Source: a virus. Taken from it: a stretch of DNA of 52,095 nucleotides. The position numbers were made by a program, and so were the translations under genes. The notes beneath the pieces are model-generated. The model saw only the letters and a list, made by a program, of their open reading frames with translations, was not told the origin of the DNA and made no database searches. The stretch covers positions 1-52,095 of the IMG/VR virus record IMGVR_UViG_3300047480_000710; one strand, written 5' to 3'. Below, piece by piece: positions 5,024-12,831 of the stretch (position 1 is its first letter; the number at the start of each line of letters is the position of its first letter).

Positions 5024-5450
5024 CTAGGTTGGGGTGGGTTTTCTCAAATTCTAAAAGGAACATAATACAGCAGGCTGCGTGAGCCAAGTGTGATAGGCCT
5101 GATTCAGGGTCACGATCTTCACCATCATTAAATGCTGTAATATGACGCATTGCTGCGCTTAAGGGTCGGCTCCAGGCAAAGCCCTTGCGCCAGTTGTGTT
5201 CTGCGTATTTTTGTGCACCAAACTTCAGCACAGCTGCTGTTTGGTTCATGGCTTCTGTGCTCAGCAAGTGTAGTGGCAGTTTGTCGCCATCAAACTTTAG
5301 TGCTGTGCCAAACTGTTTTTGGATTGCAGCAAGGGTTTCTGTAGGTATTGTAGCTGTATCTACAATACAGTCCCGGTCTGCTTGAGTTGGAAATTCCCCA
5401 AATACTGTTTGATGTTCTTGAGTTGCTGTGAAGTCTTCTGTTTTAGGCAT
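4986..5450 (-). CDS. dATP/dGTP diphosphohydrolase-like protein (DUF5664)
   Basis: 154 residues from the chosen start. LKFDGDKLPLHLL, FGAQKYAEHNWRKG, SRPLSAAMRHI and DRDPESGLSHLAHAACCIMFL match the phage DUF5664 / dATP-dGTP diphosphohydrolase family, which is expected to trim purine deoxynucleotides. An in-frame ATG at 5513 is inside a TATAAT box (5512-5517), so transcripts from that promoter cannot use it; longer starts could be used by read-through from 5729. No strong Shine-Dalgarno marks either start. Confidence 0.75.
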   Translation of the reverse strand: MPKTEDFTATQEHQTVFGEFPTQADRDCIVDTATIPTETLAAIQKQFGTALKFDGDKLPLHLLSTEAMNQTAAVLKFGAQKYAEHNWRKGFAWSRPLSAAMRHITAFNDGEDRDPESGLSHLAHAACCIMFLLEFEKTHPNLDDRYKQPVQTPN

Positions 5451-5511
5451 TGTGTTGGCTTTGTATCGGGCAATTTGACTTGGCCCAGGTTTATATGGTC
5501 GGCGAATATTC

Positions 5512-5540
5512 ATTATAAGCGATTTAACCAGACTTGTCAA
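5512..5540 (-). promoter_or_regulatory. Strong internal leftward promoter
   Basis: Minus-strand TTGACA, 17 nt, TATAAT. It spans the stop of the 49-residue gene and an in-frame ATG of the diphosphohydrolase-like gene. Confidence 0.65.
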
Positions 5541-5673
5541 CAGGAGATTTTACCAAAGCACATAGCTTTGGCTTATTTACATCAATGTCTACTTCAGGTT
5601 TTAAATAGTTCTGTCTGCAATACTCTAAGTACGAGTAGTAAGCATGACGTGTAATGTATTCGCTAAATGTCAT
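5524..5673 (-). CDS. Small hypothetical protein, 49 residues
   Basis: MTFSEYITRHAYYSYLEYC... ending in VKSPVDKSG. No family recognised. It is tyrosine-rich and helical. It is the first gene of the leftward operon, after a strong promoter (5701-5729) and an AGGTG ribosome-binding site. Confidence 0.62.
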   Translation of the reverse strand: MTFSEYITRHAYYSYLEYCRQNYLKPEVDIDVNKPKLCALVKSPVDKSG

Positions 5674-5700
5674 AAAAACACCTATAATATTCGATTATTT

Positions 5701-5729
5701 ATTATATCACTCAAGTAACACACCGTCAA
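5701..5729 (-). promoter_or_regulatory. Leftward promoter of the uvsE region
   Basis: Minus-strand TTGACG, 17 nt, TATAAT. It forms one half of the divergent control region with 5775-5803. Confidence 0.75.
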
Positions 5730-5774
5730 CACTAAAATTTTTTGTGCTTTGGCGCAGATCATATAAATTTTGAC

Positions 5775-5803
5775 TTGCCACACAAAGCCGTTTGGGCTAT
5801 AAT
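5775..5803 (+). promoter_or_regulatory. Rightward promoter of the early gene block
   Basis: TTGCCA, 17 nt, TATAAT. A GGCGCAG copy lies between the two divergent promoters (near 5754), like the copies that follow the palindromic promoters. Confidence 0.68.
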
Positions 5804-5833
5804 GTAACTTCGACTATAAATTTAACAGAAATT

Positions 5834-6097
5834 ATGGATATTAATTGGCTTGTACAGCGTTTACGGCACGGAGATAGTTACACCATGCAAGATGGGGAAA
5901 ACAATCCTTATCAGGTCAATAGACCACCCAATAACTTAATGATTAAGGCTGCCGATGTTATTGCGCAGCTATCACAGGCTGTGCAACAAGCACATGAGGT
6001 CAGTATTAATTTACAGAGTCAGTTAAATGAACTTACACAACAATACGAAACGCTTCGAAATTCTAGTACTGCTCCAGCACCTAGCGGAGAAACTTGA
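5834..6097 (+). CDS. Hypothetical protein with C-terminal coiled coil
   Basis: 87 residues from MDINWLVQRLRHGDSYTM. The first half has proline/asparagine turns; residues about 40-80 form an amphipathic helix rich in Q, L and V that should be a coiled coil. No family assigned. First gene of the rightward block. An upstream in-frame ATG at 5792 lies within the promoter and is rejected. Confidence 0.62.
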   Translation: MDINWLVQRLRHGDSYTMQDGENNPYQVNRPPNNLMIKAADVIAQLSQAVQQAHEVSINLQSQLNELTQQYETLRNSSTAPAPSGET

Positions 6098-6156
6098 TAA
6101 TAATCAAGGCACGCATCTAGAGCAGCAAAGCTTCGATACACTAATGGAGATCTTAA

Positions 6157-6642
6157 ATGAAGACATTAAAGCTCGGAATAGCAGCCCTAGCCCTGCTTAC
6201 AAGCCTTGGCCTGGGCAACCTTGGCCAAGACCGCCTTGGAACCCTGCGTGTGAAACCAATACCAATCTCACAGGTTCCCAAAGCCGAGATATTTTGCCTG
6301 GCCAAGAACATATATTACGAAGCCCGAGGTGAATCGCTTGAGGGTCAGCTGGCAGTTGCGCAAGTCACTATCAATCGTGTAGCTAGCGGTGCTTTCAATA
6401 AAACTGTTTGTGGAGTAGTATATGCACACAAACAATTTTCTTGGACACTAGATAACTCACGAAGAATACGAGATCGCAAAGCCTGGGAAGCATCTGTAGA
6501 CCTGGCAGCAGCTGTACTAACGCGCTCAATACACTTACCAAACTTTCGTGCACTATACTTTCATACCAAACAAGTAGATCCGCGTTGGAATCGTAAAAAA
6601 CGTGTGGTGGCCGTAATTGGAAACCATATTTTTTACAGTTGA
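6157..6642 (+). CDS. SleB-type cell wall hydrolase (endolysin) with signal peptide
   Basis: 161 residues. The N-terminal KLGIAALALLTSLGLG is a hydrophobic export or signal-anchor segment. The Hydrolase_2/SleB domain follows with CLAKNIYYEARGES, EGQLAVAQVTINRV and FSWTLD; the Glu of EARGE is the likely catalytic acid. These enzymes cut the glycan strand of peptidoglycan. A signal sequence allows export by the host Sec system, so a holin would act as a trigger rather than a pore for the enzyme. No holin is certain nearby. Confidence 0.85.
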   Translation: MKTLKLGIAALALLTSLGLGNLGQDRLGTLRVKPIPISQVPKAEIFCLAKNIYYEARGESLEGQLAVAQVTINRVASGAFNKTVCGVVYAHKQFSWTLDNSRRIRDRKAWEASVDLAAAVLTRSIHLPNFRALYFHTKQVDPRWNRKKRVVAVIGNHIFYS

Positions 6643-6667
6643 ATCTCCCAGTCTATTCTGTTATAAT
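6639..6667 (+). promoter_or_regulatory. Predicted promoter before the metallophosphoesterase
   Basis: TTGAAT, 17 nt, TATAAT then ATAGGCTTAAGGA. It shares the TATAATATAGGCT start region with the leftward promoters at 2575 and 3144. Confidence 0.75.
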
Positions 6668-6687
6668 ATAGGCTTAAGGAAAAAATT

Positions 6688-7443
6688 ATGAAGATCAGAC
6701 TCTTATCCGACCTACACACAGAATTTCGACTACCATATAAAACTCATGCTATGAGTGAATATCGTGGTGAAGACGTGCTTGTGCTCGCTGGCGACATTGC
6801 TTCAGGCAGCACCAACACTATGGACGTTATCAAACACTTCCTAGACCAAGGATTTCCTGAAATCATTTACGTGCCAGGCAATCATGAATACTATGGTACT
6901 GGTTTTGACGAGTTCAATGCTAAAATGGAAAACAAGTGCTTTGCATACGACAACGTGCACTTCTTGAACCCAGGCACTGTTACAATCAAAGACGTTAAGT
7001 TTGTTGGTGGTACACTGTGGACTAACTTTGGAGACAATCCGTTTTCGCAGTCAGCAGCCAAGCGTGGAATCAACGACTTCCGCCAGATTCGCGACTTTGA
7101 TGTTAATCGTTGCGCTAAAACTTACTACCAACATCTTGGTTATATTCAAGATCAGTATGAACAGCGTGGCGACAACAAAGTTGTGGTTGTCACACACTTT
7201 TTACCAGCACGTGAGTGCATTGCACCACGTTTTCGTGGCCCGGACTTAATCAATGACTATTTTGCTAATAACTTGGGTGAGTATATCAGCACTATGTCTG
7301 ATACTACTTGGCTGTTTGGCCATACGCACGATGCAACCGATATTCTTCTTGGTGATACTCGTGTGGTTGCTAATCCTCATGGTTACTACAACGCTATGAA
7401 CGATGGTGTTGGATTTGATGCACACAAGGTGATTGAAGTATGA
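6688..7443 (+). CDS. Calcineurin-like metallophosphoesterase
   Basis: 251 residues. The motif set is complete: SDLHTE (D-x-H), LAGDIASG (GD), VPGNHEYYG (GNHE), THFLPAR and FGHTHDATD (GHxH), so a two-metal phosphoesterase site is expected. Substrates in phages range from nucleotides to 2',3'-cyclic phosphates and RNA ends. An AAGGA ribosome-binding site follows a good promoter, and the stop overlaps the next ATG. Confidence 0.88.
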   Translation: MKIRLLSDLHTEFRLPYKTHAMSEYRGEDVLVLAGDIASGSTNTMDVIKHFLDQGFPEIIYVPGNHEYYGTGFDEFNAKMENKCFAYDNVHFLNPGTVTIKDVKFVGGTLWTNFGDNPFSQSAAKRGINDFRQIRDFDVNRCAKTYYQHLGYIQDQYEQRGDNKVVVVTHFLPARECIAPRFRGPDLINDYFANNLGEYISTMSDTTWLFGHTHDATDILLGDTRVVANPHGYYNAMNDGVGFDAHKVIEV

Positions 7444-7607
7444 GCCCCACAGACTACCTTAATGCGCTACTACTTTCACTGCTTGGTAATCCTGAATTGA
7501 TTACCAAGTGGTGGACTACACCTAATAAAGGCTTTGATATGCAATGTCCATGTGACGTACCAGAAGCCAAAGTTAAAGCTTACCTTGAATCTTTTTGTTT
7601 TAGATAA
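7440..7607 (+). CDS. Small protein resembling an MbcA/ParS-type C-terminal helix
   Basis: 55 residues. LLLSLLGNPELITKWW followed by TPNKGFDMQCPCDV recalls the WL-x-TPN-x-AL-x-G-x-TP pattern in the C-terminal domain of Xre/MbcA/ParS antitoxins, here without a partner toxin. The ATGA overlap with the metallophosphoesterase and the 3-nt gap to thyX support a real gene. The relation is a weak likeness only. Confidence 0.62.
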   Translation: MSPTDYLNALLLSLLGNPELITKWWTTPNKGFDMQCPCDVPEAKVKAYLESFCFR

Positions 7608-7610
7608 TTT

Positions 7611-8537
7611 ATGAATTTTAAAGACCACATTACTGCCCGAATCCTTGCTGACTCAGTTAGTCCAGAAGGCACTCGCATGACTACTATGGAAATTGAGTAT
7701 CCGCGCTTTATCCTAGCAGAACTTAATACACATCGTATGTTGTCAAAGAACTCGGCGAGTTCTCGTGCTATTCCAGTCAAGGCTATGCATGAGCAAATCA
7801 AAGCAGCACCTGCTGGCCCTGTATACTGGGGTAAAAATCAACCAGGTATGCAAGCCAAAGAAGAACTGGTTACCAATGACTTAGCAGACGTTAAGTTTAT
7901 GTGGCAACGTGCTATGCAAGATGCACTGCACTGGGCTTGGGCAATGAGTGATCGTGTTGGATTGCACAAGCAAATTGCCAACCGTGTTACTGAGCCTTGG
8001 ATGACTATGAAAACGGTTATTTCGGGAACTGAGTGGGCTAACTACTTTTGGTTGCGCGACCATGCAGACGCACAGCCTGAAATTGCTGAATTAGCACGCA
8101 AAATGCGTGAAGCATATGATGCTAGCGCTCCACAACTATTGCACCCAGGAGAATGGCATGTACCTTATGTCAATACTTATCGTAGCATTATTAATAATGA
8201 GTTGTTATATAGTGATAACAAAGGTGATGATATCACCGCAGACGAAGCCCGTGTTATCAGCGCTAGCTGTTGTGCTCAAGTGTCGTACCGTAAGAACGAT
8301 GATACACTGGAAAAGGCTCAGAAAATCTACCAACAACTGATTGAATCAGAACCTGCACACGCAAGTCCTGTTGAACATCAGGCCACTCCAATGGATACCG
8401 CTACAATGTGCCGTTTTGAGCCAGAAACTTGGGAACTTGGTGTTACTCATGTAAGTGCTAATTCAGACTTGTGGTCAGGTAACCTTCGCGGCTGGATTCA
8501 ACACCGCAAACTAATTCCCAATGAGGCTCAGTGGTAA
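7611..8537 (+). CDS. thyX: Flavin-dependent thymidylate synthase
   Basis: 308 residues. ThyX makes dTMP from dUMP with FAD, NADPH and methylene-tetrahydrofolate. LAELNTHRMLSKNSASSRA is the phage form of the RHRxxSxNExSxR signature. The central TEWANYFWLRDHADAQPEI and the C-terminal GNLRGWIQHRK are also typical. It sits with other nucleotide-metabolism genes and gives the phage thymidylate independent of host ThyA. Confidence 0.93.
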   Translation: MNFKDHITARILADSVSPEGTRMTTMEIEYPRFILAELNTHRMLSKNSASSRAIPVKAMHEQIKAAPAGPVYWGKNQPGMQAKEELVTNDLADVKFMWQRAMQDALHWAWAMSDRVGLHKQIANRVTEPWMTMKTVISGTEWANYFWLRDHADAQPEIAELARKMREAYDASAPQLLHPGEWHVPYVNTYRSIINNELLYSDNKGDDITADEARVISASCCAQVSYRKNDDTLEKAQKIYQQLIESEPAHASPVEHQATPMDTATMCRFEPETWELGVTHVSANSDLWSGNLRGWIQHRKLIPNEAQW

Positions 8538-8538
8538 T

Positions 8539-8907
8539 ATGAATGTTGTACTCTACACTAAAGATTTTGAACCTATTACGGTATTAGATTTACCTGTTTG
8601 GCTGCTAGAGCAGCTAGAGCGTCAAGGAGCTATACGTGTAGCGGTACAAGATCCAGTTAAAATTAACATAGCCAAAGAACCATGGTCAGAGCCCATGATG
8701 GTTCCAAGCCTAAAAACAGTAACCATCTACTGTGAACGACTTCGTTGGCGAGATGGCACCACTAAACCTGTGCTAGTTACCACGGATGAAGAACTGGCTC
8801 TTACACTAAAACCTGAATGGTTGCCAGGTCAGCGTCAACGTGTTCAAAGTTATGAGAAAGCCATTCGTAGCCTAACTGAAACCTTAGTTCGTGCAATGCG
8901 AAAATAA
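8539..8907 (+). CDS. Hypothetical protein, 122 residues
   Basis: Starts MNVVLYTKDFEPITVLDLP one base after the thyX stop. Mixed alpha/beta composition with EPWSEPMMVPSLKTV in the middle and a basic C-terminal helix. This type of short protein accompanies thyX in several phages, but no function is known. Confidence 0.72.
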   Translation: MNVVLYTKDFEPITVLDLPVWLLEQLERQGAIRVAVQDPVKINIAKEPWSEPMMVPSLKTVTIYCERLRWRDGTTKPVLVTTDEELALTLKPEWLPGQRQRVQSYEKAIRSLTETLVRAMRK

Positions 8908-8911
8908 AGAT

Positions 8912-8962
8912 TTGAAGTCTCCGGCCCATAGTGATATAATAATTCATATTTCGGAGACTTCA
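8912..8962 (+). promoter_or_regulatory. Promoter framed by an 11-bp inverted repeat
   Basis: TTGAAG, 17 nt, TATAAT (8912-8940). TGAAGTCTCCG (8913-8923) overlaps the -35, and its exact inverse CGGAGACTTCA (8952-8962) contains the Shine-Dalgarno of the next gene. This looks like an operator pair for a dimeric repressor; the halves are too far apart for a compact hairpin and only the right half is transcribed. Confidence 0.7.
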
Positions 8963-8965
8963 ACA

Positions 8966-9160
8966 ATGTATTTTTGCGTAAAATGTTCAGATGACGTAAA
9001 CCCACGCCGTTGGGCATTGGGCAAACACACTTGCTTGCCGTGTGGCGAGCTAGTAGCACGTGCTTTCAAGCACTGTATTGTGCCAATGGCAAAGTCTAAT
9101 TACCAACCGGTTACCGACCTCTCAACACTCAAACAATTAAACAAATATGCTAGAACTTAA
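8966..9160 (+). CDS. Small zinc-binding phage protein
   Basis: 64 residues. FCVKCSDDVNPRRWALGKHTCLPCGE has two CxxC pairs spaced for one zinc ribbon, followed by KHCIVPMAKSNYQPV. This is a recurrent phage miniprotein of unknown function. The start is set by the GGAG inside the inverted repeat. Confidence 0.8.
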   Translation: MYFCVKCSDDVNPRRWALGKHTCLPCGELVARAFKHCIVPMAKSNYQPVTDLSTLKQLNKYART

Positions 9161-9353
9161 AATTCAATGTGCTGACGCTGATGAGGCTCGTATGTATCTT
9201 AATGCCCAGCAGTACCACAATTTGCTAGATGACTTTCGTAATGCAATTCGTAATGCCTATAAACACGGCGATGACAAAGATGCGCTCAAAGTTCTGGCGG
9301 ACTTCTACACAGAAATCACTGCTGCTTGTGACAATCACCAAGGACCTTATTAA
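9147..9353 (+). CDS. Hypothetical protein, 68 residues
   Basis: Acidic, helical (QYHNLLDDFRNAIRNAYKHG). Overlaps its upstream neighbour by 14 nt and its downstream one by 1 nt, so it belongs to the same coupled operon. No family recognised. Confidence 0.72.
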   Translation: MLELKIQCADADEARMYLNAQQYHNLLDDFRNAIRNAYKHGDDKDALKVLADFYTEITAACDNHQGPY

Positions 9354-9673
9354 TGCAACGTGAAAAATTTAACTTAAAGCGTGAGTTTAATCGCTGGTTT
9401 TTTGAAGAACAGTATCCTGAACTGGGTTCAAATCGTGCACAAGTCTACGGCTATGGCAATCCTGCCAATTCTGACAATCGTGACTACTGGATGTTTGAGG
9501 CTTACAAAGCCGGAGCTGAAGCCATGTGGTTGGACATTGACTACACCTTGCTGCAATACGCTTGTGCGGTTGAAGGCTGTGAGCCTGAAATGGTTGAGCC
9601 ATGCGAAGTATTTGATCGTGCTCGTGAAAACTTGCACTGTTATGTCTACCAACAATTGAGGTTATTTCCATGA
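9353..9673 (+). CDS. Hypothetical protein, 106 residues
   Basis: Aromatic-rich N-terminal half (FNRWFFEEQYPELG) and a helical FEAYKAGAEAMWLD segment of the kind seen in several small phage proteins. Function unknown. Ends 4 nt inside the next gene. Confidence 0.75.
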   Translation: MQREKFNLKREFNRWFFEEQYPELGSNRAQVYGYGNPANSDNRDYWMFEAYKAGAEAMWLDIDYTLLQYACAVEGCEPEMVEPCEVFDRARENLHCYVYQQLRLFP

Positions 9674-10356
9674 AAGTAAAAATCGGCAAATACACCACTT
9701 GGTGGGGCCCTTATCAAATTGCTGACCTACTCTGCTTTTGGGTCAAACCAGTTAAAGACAAATACAACATGGAATCCAAACCTGACTGGGTTCATGACTT
9801 TGGCACTTGGCTTGCTGAGCGCAAGGATGGTTCGGATACTTGGCTAACCCGAGTGTGTCAGTGGATTGAGTCTAAGAAGCAGCGCCAAGTGTATGTAAAA
9901 ATTGATCGTTGGGATACTTGGGGCATGGACCATACTCTAGCACTTATTGCACTGCCCATGCTGCGTCAATTGCAAGCTACCAAACATGGAGCACCACACG
10001 TAGATGACTGTGACGTTCCAGAACATCTCAAGAGCACCTCAGCTCCTGCCAAGGAATCTGAGTGGGACACAGACGCCAATCACTTCAAGCGTTGGGATTG
10101 GGTACTAGATGAAATGATCTTTGCGTTTTCCTGCAAGTGTGACGACAGCTGGCAAGAAAAATATCGTAGTGGTACTATCGACTTTAAAACCGAGCCTTGT
10201 GCTTGGGATGATGCCGGTAAGCCTACACTGTACCACATGGTTAGTGGCCCCAATGACACTTACAAGTGTGACTACGAAGGCATGGCTGTTGAACAAGCAC
10301 GTATCACCAACGGCTTCCGACTATTTGGCAAATACTACGAAAATTTGTGGGATTAA
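9670..10356 (+). CDS. Conserved phage protein of unknown function, 228 residues
   Basis: Tryptophan-rich (YTTWWGPYQIADLLCFW; QVYVKIDRWDTWGMDHTLA), with a central HFKRWDWVLDEMIFAFSC segment and C-terminal RITNGFRLFGKYYENLW. Proteins of this pattern are widespread in large phages; the IDRWDTWGMDHTLA region is the most conserved-looking part. No catalytic motif can be named. ATGA-coupled to the gene before. Confidence 0.82.
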   Translation: MKVKIGKYTTWWGPYQIADLLCFWVKPVKDKYNMESKPDWVHDFGTWLAERKDGSDTWLTRVCQWIESKKQRQVYVKIDRWDTWGMDHTLALIALPMLRQLQATKHGAPHVDDCDVPEHLKSTSAPAKESEWDTDANHFKRWDWVLDEMIFAFSCKCDDSWQEKYRSGTIDFKTEPCAWDDAGKPTLYHMVSGPNDTYKCDYEGMAVEQARITNGFRLFGKYYENLWD

Positions 10357-10357
10357 T

Positions 10358-10558
10358 ATGACACTTATCTACATTGCAATGTTTATTTCATTTGCAACTA
10401 TTATTGGTGTGTTGGTATGGTTTACACACCAGCACTTAGATATTAACTGTTGCAACAACGGCTGTACCGGCGACTGCAATCAAGGCCGCAGCTGTGATTG
10501 TGTGGGAGACACTCCTGACGTCAACCCCAACTGGCCATTTCCCAAGGAACGTCCATGA
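10358..10558 (+). CDS. Small membrane protein with Cys-rich tail
   Basis: 66 residues. Residues about 3-24 form one membrane segment; then CCNNGCTGDCNQGRSCDC, which could bind metal or form disulfides. It starts one base after the previous stop and overlaps the next gene by 4 nt. Not a recognised holin, but that is one option. Confidence 0.68.
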   Translation: MTLIYIAMFISFATIIGVLVWFTHQHLDINCCNNGCTGDCNQGRSCDCVGDTPDVNPNWPFPKERP

Positions 10559-10773
10559 AACAGTTTTGGCATGAATTTTGTATTTACGCTTATGTAAACC
10601 GGTTTCAGTTTTGGGCAATGCTGCTAGTAATTGCACTTTGGATTCTGCTAACAGAATGGGTAATTCCCAGAAATTGGTTAGACGCCATTGTTTACTGTAG
10701 CTTTGGTTGGCTTGTCCTAGGTAAAATCGCCATACCTTGGACGGAGCAAAAACTAAACAAACTGTTTAACTAA
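10555..10773 (+). CDS. Small two-helix membrane protein
   Basis: 72 residues with membrane helices at about 17-36 and 44-60 and charged ends. Last gene before a strong terminator. A holin-like role is possible from size and topology only. Confidence 0.68.
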   Translation: MKQFWHEFCIYAYVNRFQFWAMLLVIALWILLTEWVIPRNWLDAIVYCSFGWLVLGKIAIPWTEQKLNKLFN

Positions 10774-10796
10774 TGTTGTTTTTACGCAACAAAAAT

Positions 10797-10831
10797 AAGC
10801 CACAAGTGTTATCTTGCACTTGTGGCTTTTT
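10797..10831 (+). terminator. Rho-independent terminator
   Basis: AAGCCACAAGTG pairs with CACTTGTGGCTT (12 bp) and runs into T. It ends the 5.8-10.8 kb operon; its right arm supplies the -35 box of the next promoter. Confidence 0.9.
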
Positions 10832-10848
10832 GCTTTTTGGGGTATAAT
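10820..10848 (+). promoter_or_regulatory. Promoter overlapping the terminator
   Basis: TTGTGG, 17 nt, TATAAT then ATATGCTTAATTGGAG. It restarts transcription at once after the terminator. Confidence 0.72.
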
Positions 10849-10869
10849 ATATGCTTAATTGGAGAAAAA

Positions 10870-11124
10870 ATGATCAAACCAAACACACTTTGTATGATTC
10901 GTGGTGTTCCGCACGGAGCACTGGGAGCCGACTGCAACGGCAAGATTGTTACAGCTGAAAGTAACCTGTTTGATGATGTGTGGAAGATCACACCAGAAGT
11001 CATCACCACAGTTAATGGTAGTTTTCGCAGTATGTTTGCTGCACAAGCTAAATACTTGCATCCACTGGACAACCCCAGTGACGATGTTATCGACACACAT
11101 TCAACCAGACTGGAAACTGTATGA
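10870..11124 (+). CDS. Hypothetical protein, 84 residues
   Basis: MIKPNTLCMIRGVPHG... with a good GGAG ribosome-binding site. The pattern 'start with a short beta strand, then GADCNGKIVTAES' suggests a small SH3-like or beta-barrel fold. No family named. Ends with an ATGA overlap. Confidence 0.75.
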   Translation: MIKPNTLCMIRGVPHGALGADCNGKIVTAESNLFDDVWKITPEVITTVNGSFRSMFAAQAKYLHPLDNPSDDVIDTHSTRLETV

Positions 11125-11411
11125 CACAAATTGTAATCAATGCACGACACGGCGGATTTGGCCTCAGCGAAGCAGCCATGGAAATGTACCGTGGCTTTTG
11201 TCGCGAACAAGGAGCAGAACCCAGTGAGTATGATTCTGACATTCCCAGAGACTGTCCACGACTGCTGGCCACAGTCAAAGCACTAGGTGAGCGAGCTGGT
11301 GGCACATATGCCCGATTGAAAATTGTCACAATTCCAGATGATGTTGACTGGACGGTTATGGAGTATGATGGGTGTGAGTGGGTTGCTGAAGCCCACCGAA
11401 CTTGGAGCTAA
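11121..11411 (+). CDS. Conserved small phage protein (GGFGLSE family)
   Basis: 96 residues. IVINARHGGFGLSEAAMEMY matches a widespread phage family of unknown role, followed by DIPRDCPRLLATVKALG and a C-terminal beta-rich half (LKIVTIPDDVDWTVMEYDG). Confidence 0.8.
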   Translation: MTQIVINARHGGFGLSEAAMEMYRGFCREQGAEPSEYDSDIPRDCPRLLATVKALGERAGGTYARLKIVTIPDDVDWTVMEYDGCEWVAEAHRTWS

Positions 11412-11412
11412 C

Positions 11413-11913
11413 ATGAAACTATACTTAGACATGGACGAAGTAGTAGCTGACTGGCGAGCTTTTGCTGTTAGCTACTTGCGTAGTCCAGAACTCAACGACG
11501 GAGCATGGTTGCCAGAACAAACCTGGCGGCGACTTAAATCTGCACAGCGTATGTTTCGCGACTTAGAACTCAAAGCAGGTGCTGAGGACTTGGTTGCCTA
11601 CTGCCTTGAATTATACCGATCTGCTAAGATTGAGGGTCTTTACTTTTTAACTGCACTGCCACACAACAATGACTTGCCCTTTGCTGCATATGACAAAGTC
11701 CTATGGGCACAGTACTACTTTCCTGGTATTCCAGTGTTTATCGGCCCTTATTCGGAAGACAAGCAACAGCGCTGCACACCAGGCGATATACTAATCGACG
11801 ATCGTGCAGTTAACTGTGATCAGTGGACTGCTGCAGGCGGAATTGCACACCAGTACAAAACCTGGGAGCTATGCAAGCCTTGGCTAGACCAACAATTTAA
11901 AAGCACACAATGA
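11413..11913 (+). CDS. HAD-superfamily 5'(3')-deoxyribonucleotidase-like protein
   Basis: 166 residues. YLDMDEVVADW is the DxDxxxAD nucleophile loop of the 5'-nucleotidase branch of HAD enzymes; YFLTALPHNN is motif II (T) and GDILIDDRAVNCDQW is motif IV (DD). It probably removes the phosphate of deoxynucleoside monophosphates and so adjusts the nucleotide pool with ThyX and the MazG-like protein. The start is 1 nt after the previous stop. Confidence 0.83.
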   Translation: MKLYLDMDEVVADWRAFAVSYLRSPELNDGAWLPEQTWRRLKSAQRMFRDLELKAGAEDLVAYCLELYRSAKIEGLYFLTALPHNNDLPFAAYDKVLWAQYYFPGIPVFIGPYSEDKQQRCTPGDILIDDRAVNCDQWTAAGGIAHQYKTWELCKPWLDQQFKSTQ

Positions 11914-12119
11914 AACACTACCGATTTCGCACAAACTGGCGTGGCAAGCTGATCTTACAACGACTATATACCTGGCGTGGACCTTATGGTGACCCAGAGT
12001 GTGAGTGGTGTGATGCCACCGTTCAAGACCTAAAGGATTATTATGCAGAACTATGTAAACTACAAACACCATGTACTTGCCAAGAACAGCGACGCCTTTT
12101 CGATGCTGAGTGCGGCTAA
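11910..12119 (+). CDS. Hypothetical protein, 69 residues
   Basis: Basic N-terminus (HYRFRTNWRGKLILQRLY), then CEWCDA and CTC, so metal binding is possible. ATGA-coupled to the nucleotidase-like gene. Unrecognised. Confidence 0.72.
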   Translation: MKHYRFRTNWRGKLILQRLYTWRGPYGDPECEWCDATVQDLKDYYAELCKLQTPCTCQEQRRLFDAECG

Positions 12120-12213
12120 TAAGCTGCAAGGCCGTGAACGTGAACAGCTGCTCAAAAAACTGGACGCACATCTCAAGGATGTTGATCGTCGTGCAGAGGA
12201 ATTAAAAAAATGA
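12043..12213 (+). CDS. Small helical protein, 56 residues, overlapping its neighbour
   Basis: MQNYVNYKHHVLAKNSDAFS... continuing into a charged helix (REREQLLKKLDAHLKD). It overlaps the 3' end of the previous gene by 77 nt in another frame. It has an AAAGGA ribosome-binding site 6 nt upstream and a 4-nt overlap with the next gene, both typical of this operon. Function unknown. Confidence 0.62.
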   Translation: MQNYVNYKHHVLAKNSDAFSMLSAANKLQGREREQLLKKLDAHLKDVDRRAEELKK

Positions 12214-12518
12214 CCAATATCAAAAACCTACTACCACCCAGGCTCTTAGAGTGGTCACAGATCGGACCAGTGCAGCGATCCGAACTGGAACAGTTTGCAG
12301 AAGCCGTACTCAACACTCGTGCTGTGGGTGTGACCGCAGATGGATTTTTCGTCGAACCAGGCAATCAGGTCTGGGTTATCTCAAGTACCGGAGCGCCTAA
12401 ACCTGCCAAAGTCGAAAAGACTCAAGCACTAACCAATTATGAACTATTTGGACGTATTCCAGTTGCACATTCGTGGCTGGATCGCAAACAACTAGAAAGA
12501 TATATTCGTGACAATTAA
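12210..12518 (+). CDS. Hypothetical protein, 102 residues
   Basis: Helical N-terminus (LLEWSQIGPVQRSELEQFAEAVL), a beta segment (GVTADGFFVEPGNQVWVISS) and an INA-like ELFGRIPVAHSW tail. No family recognised. Confidence 0.75.
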   Translation: MTNIKNLLPPRLLEWSQIGPVQRSELEQFAEAVLNTRAVGVTADGFFVEPGNQVWVISSTGAPKPAKVEKTQALTNYELFGRIPVAHSWLDRKQLERYIRDN

Positions 12519-12831
12519 ACCCACACACCAAATTGCTTACAACTACTGCATGGCCAATATTCAGCAACGAGCTGGAGAGAGCATGCTTAACACAGCACTT
12601 GCAGCCTTAGGGTCGGACAATCAAGTTTTTGGACTAGCAGAGCCCATTGAAGGTGCTTACACAGAACTTGTCGCCGAACTACTTGGCGACACCTTATTCG
12701 AATGGCTGATGTGGTGGATGTATGAAACTGAGCATGGTACACAAAACATGGAGTTTATCGTTGATGGTACCAGCTATGACCCTACAACCATGACATTATA
12801 CCGCTTCTTGGAGCTAGTAGATGCAAGTTAA
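12508..12831 (+). CDS. Hypothetical protein, 107 residues
   Basis: Begins at a GTG overlapping the previous gene by 11 nt; an ATG at 12550 is the alternative. The core LFEWLMWWMYETEHGTQNMEFIVDG is strongly amphipathic and tryptophan-rich. Unrecognised. Confidence 0.7.
   Translation: MTIKPTHQIAYNYCMANIQQRAGESMLNTALAALGSDNQVFGLAEPIEGAYTELVAELLGDTLFEWLMWWMYETEHGTQNMEFIVDGTSYDPTTMTLYRFLELVDAS

Noticed and set aside
5319-5654. Plus-strand frame of 111 codons
   Set aside because: Antisense to the diphosphohydrolase-like and 49-residue genes, Cys-rich shadow without a start signal.
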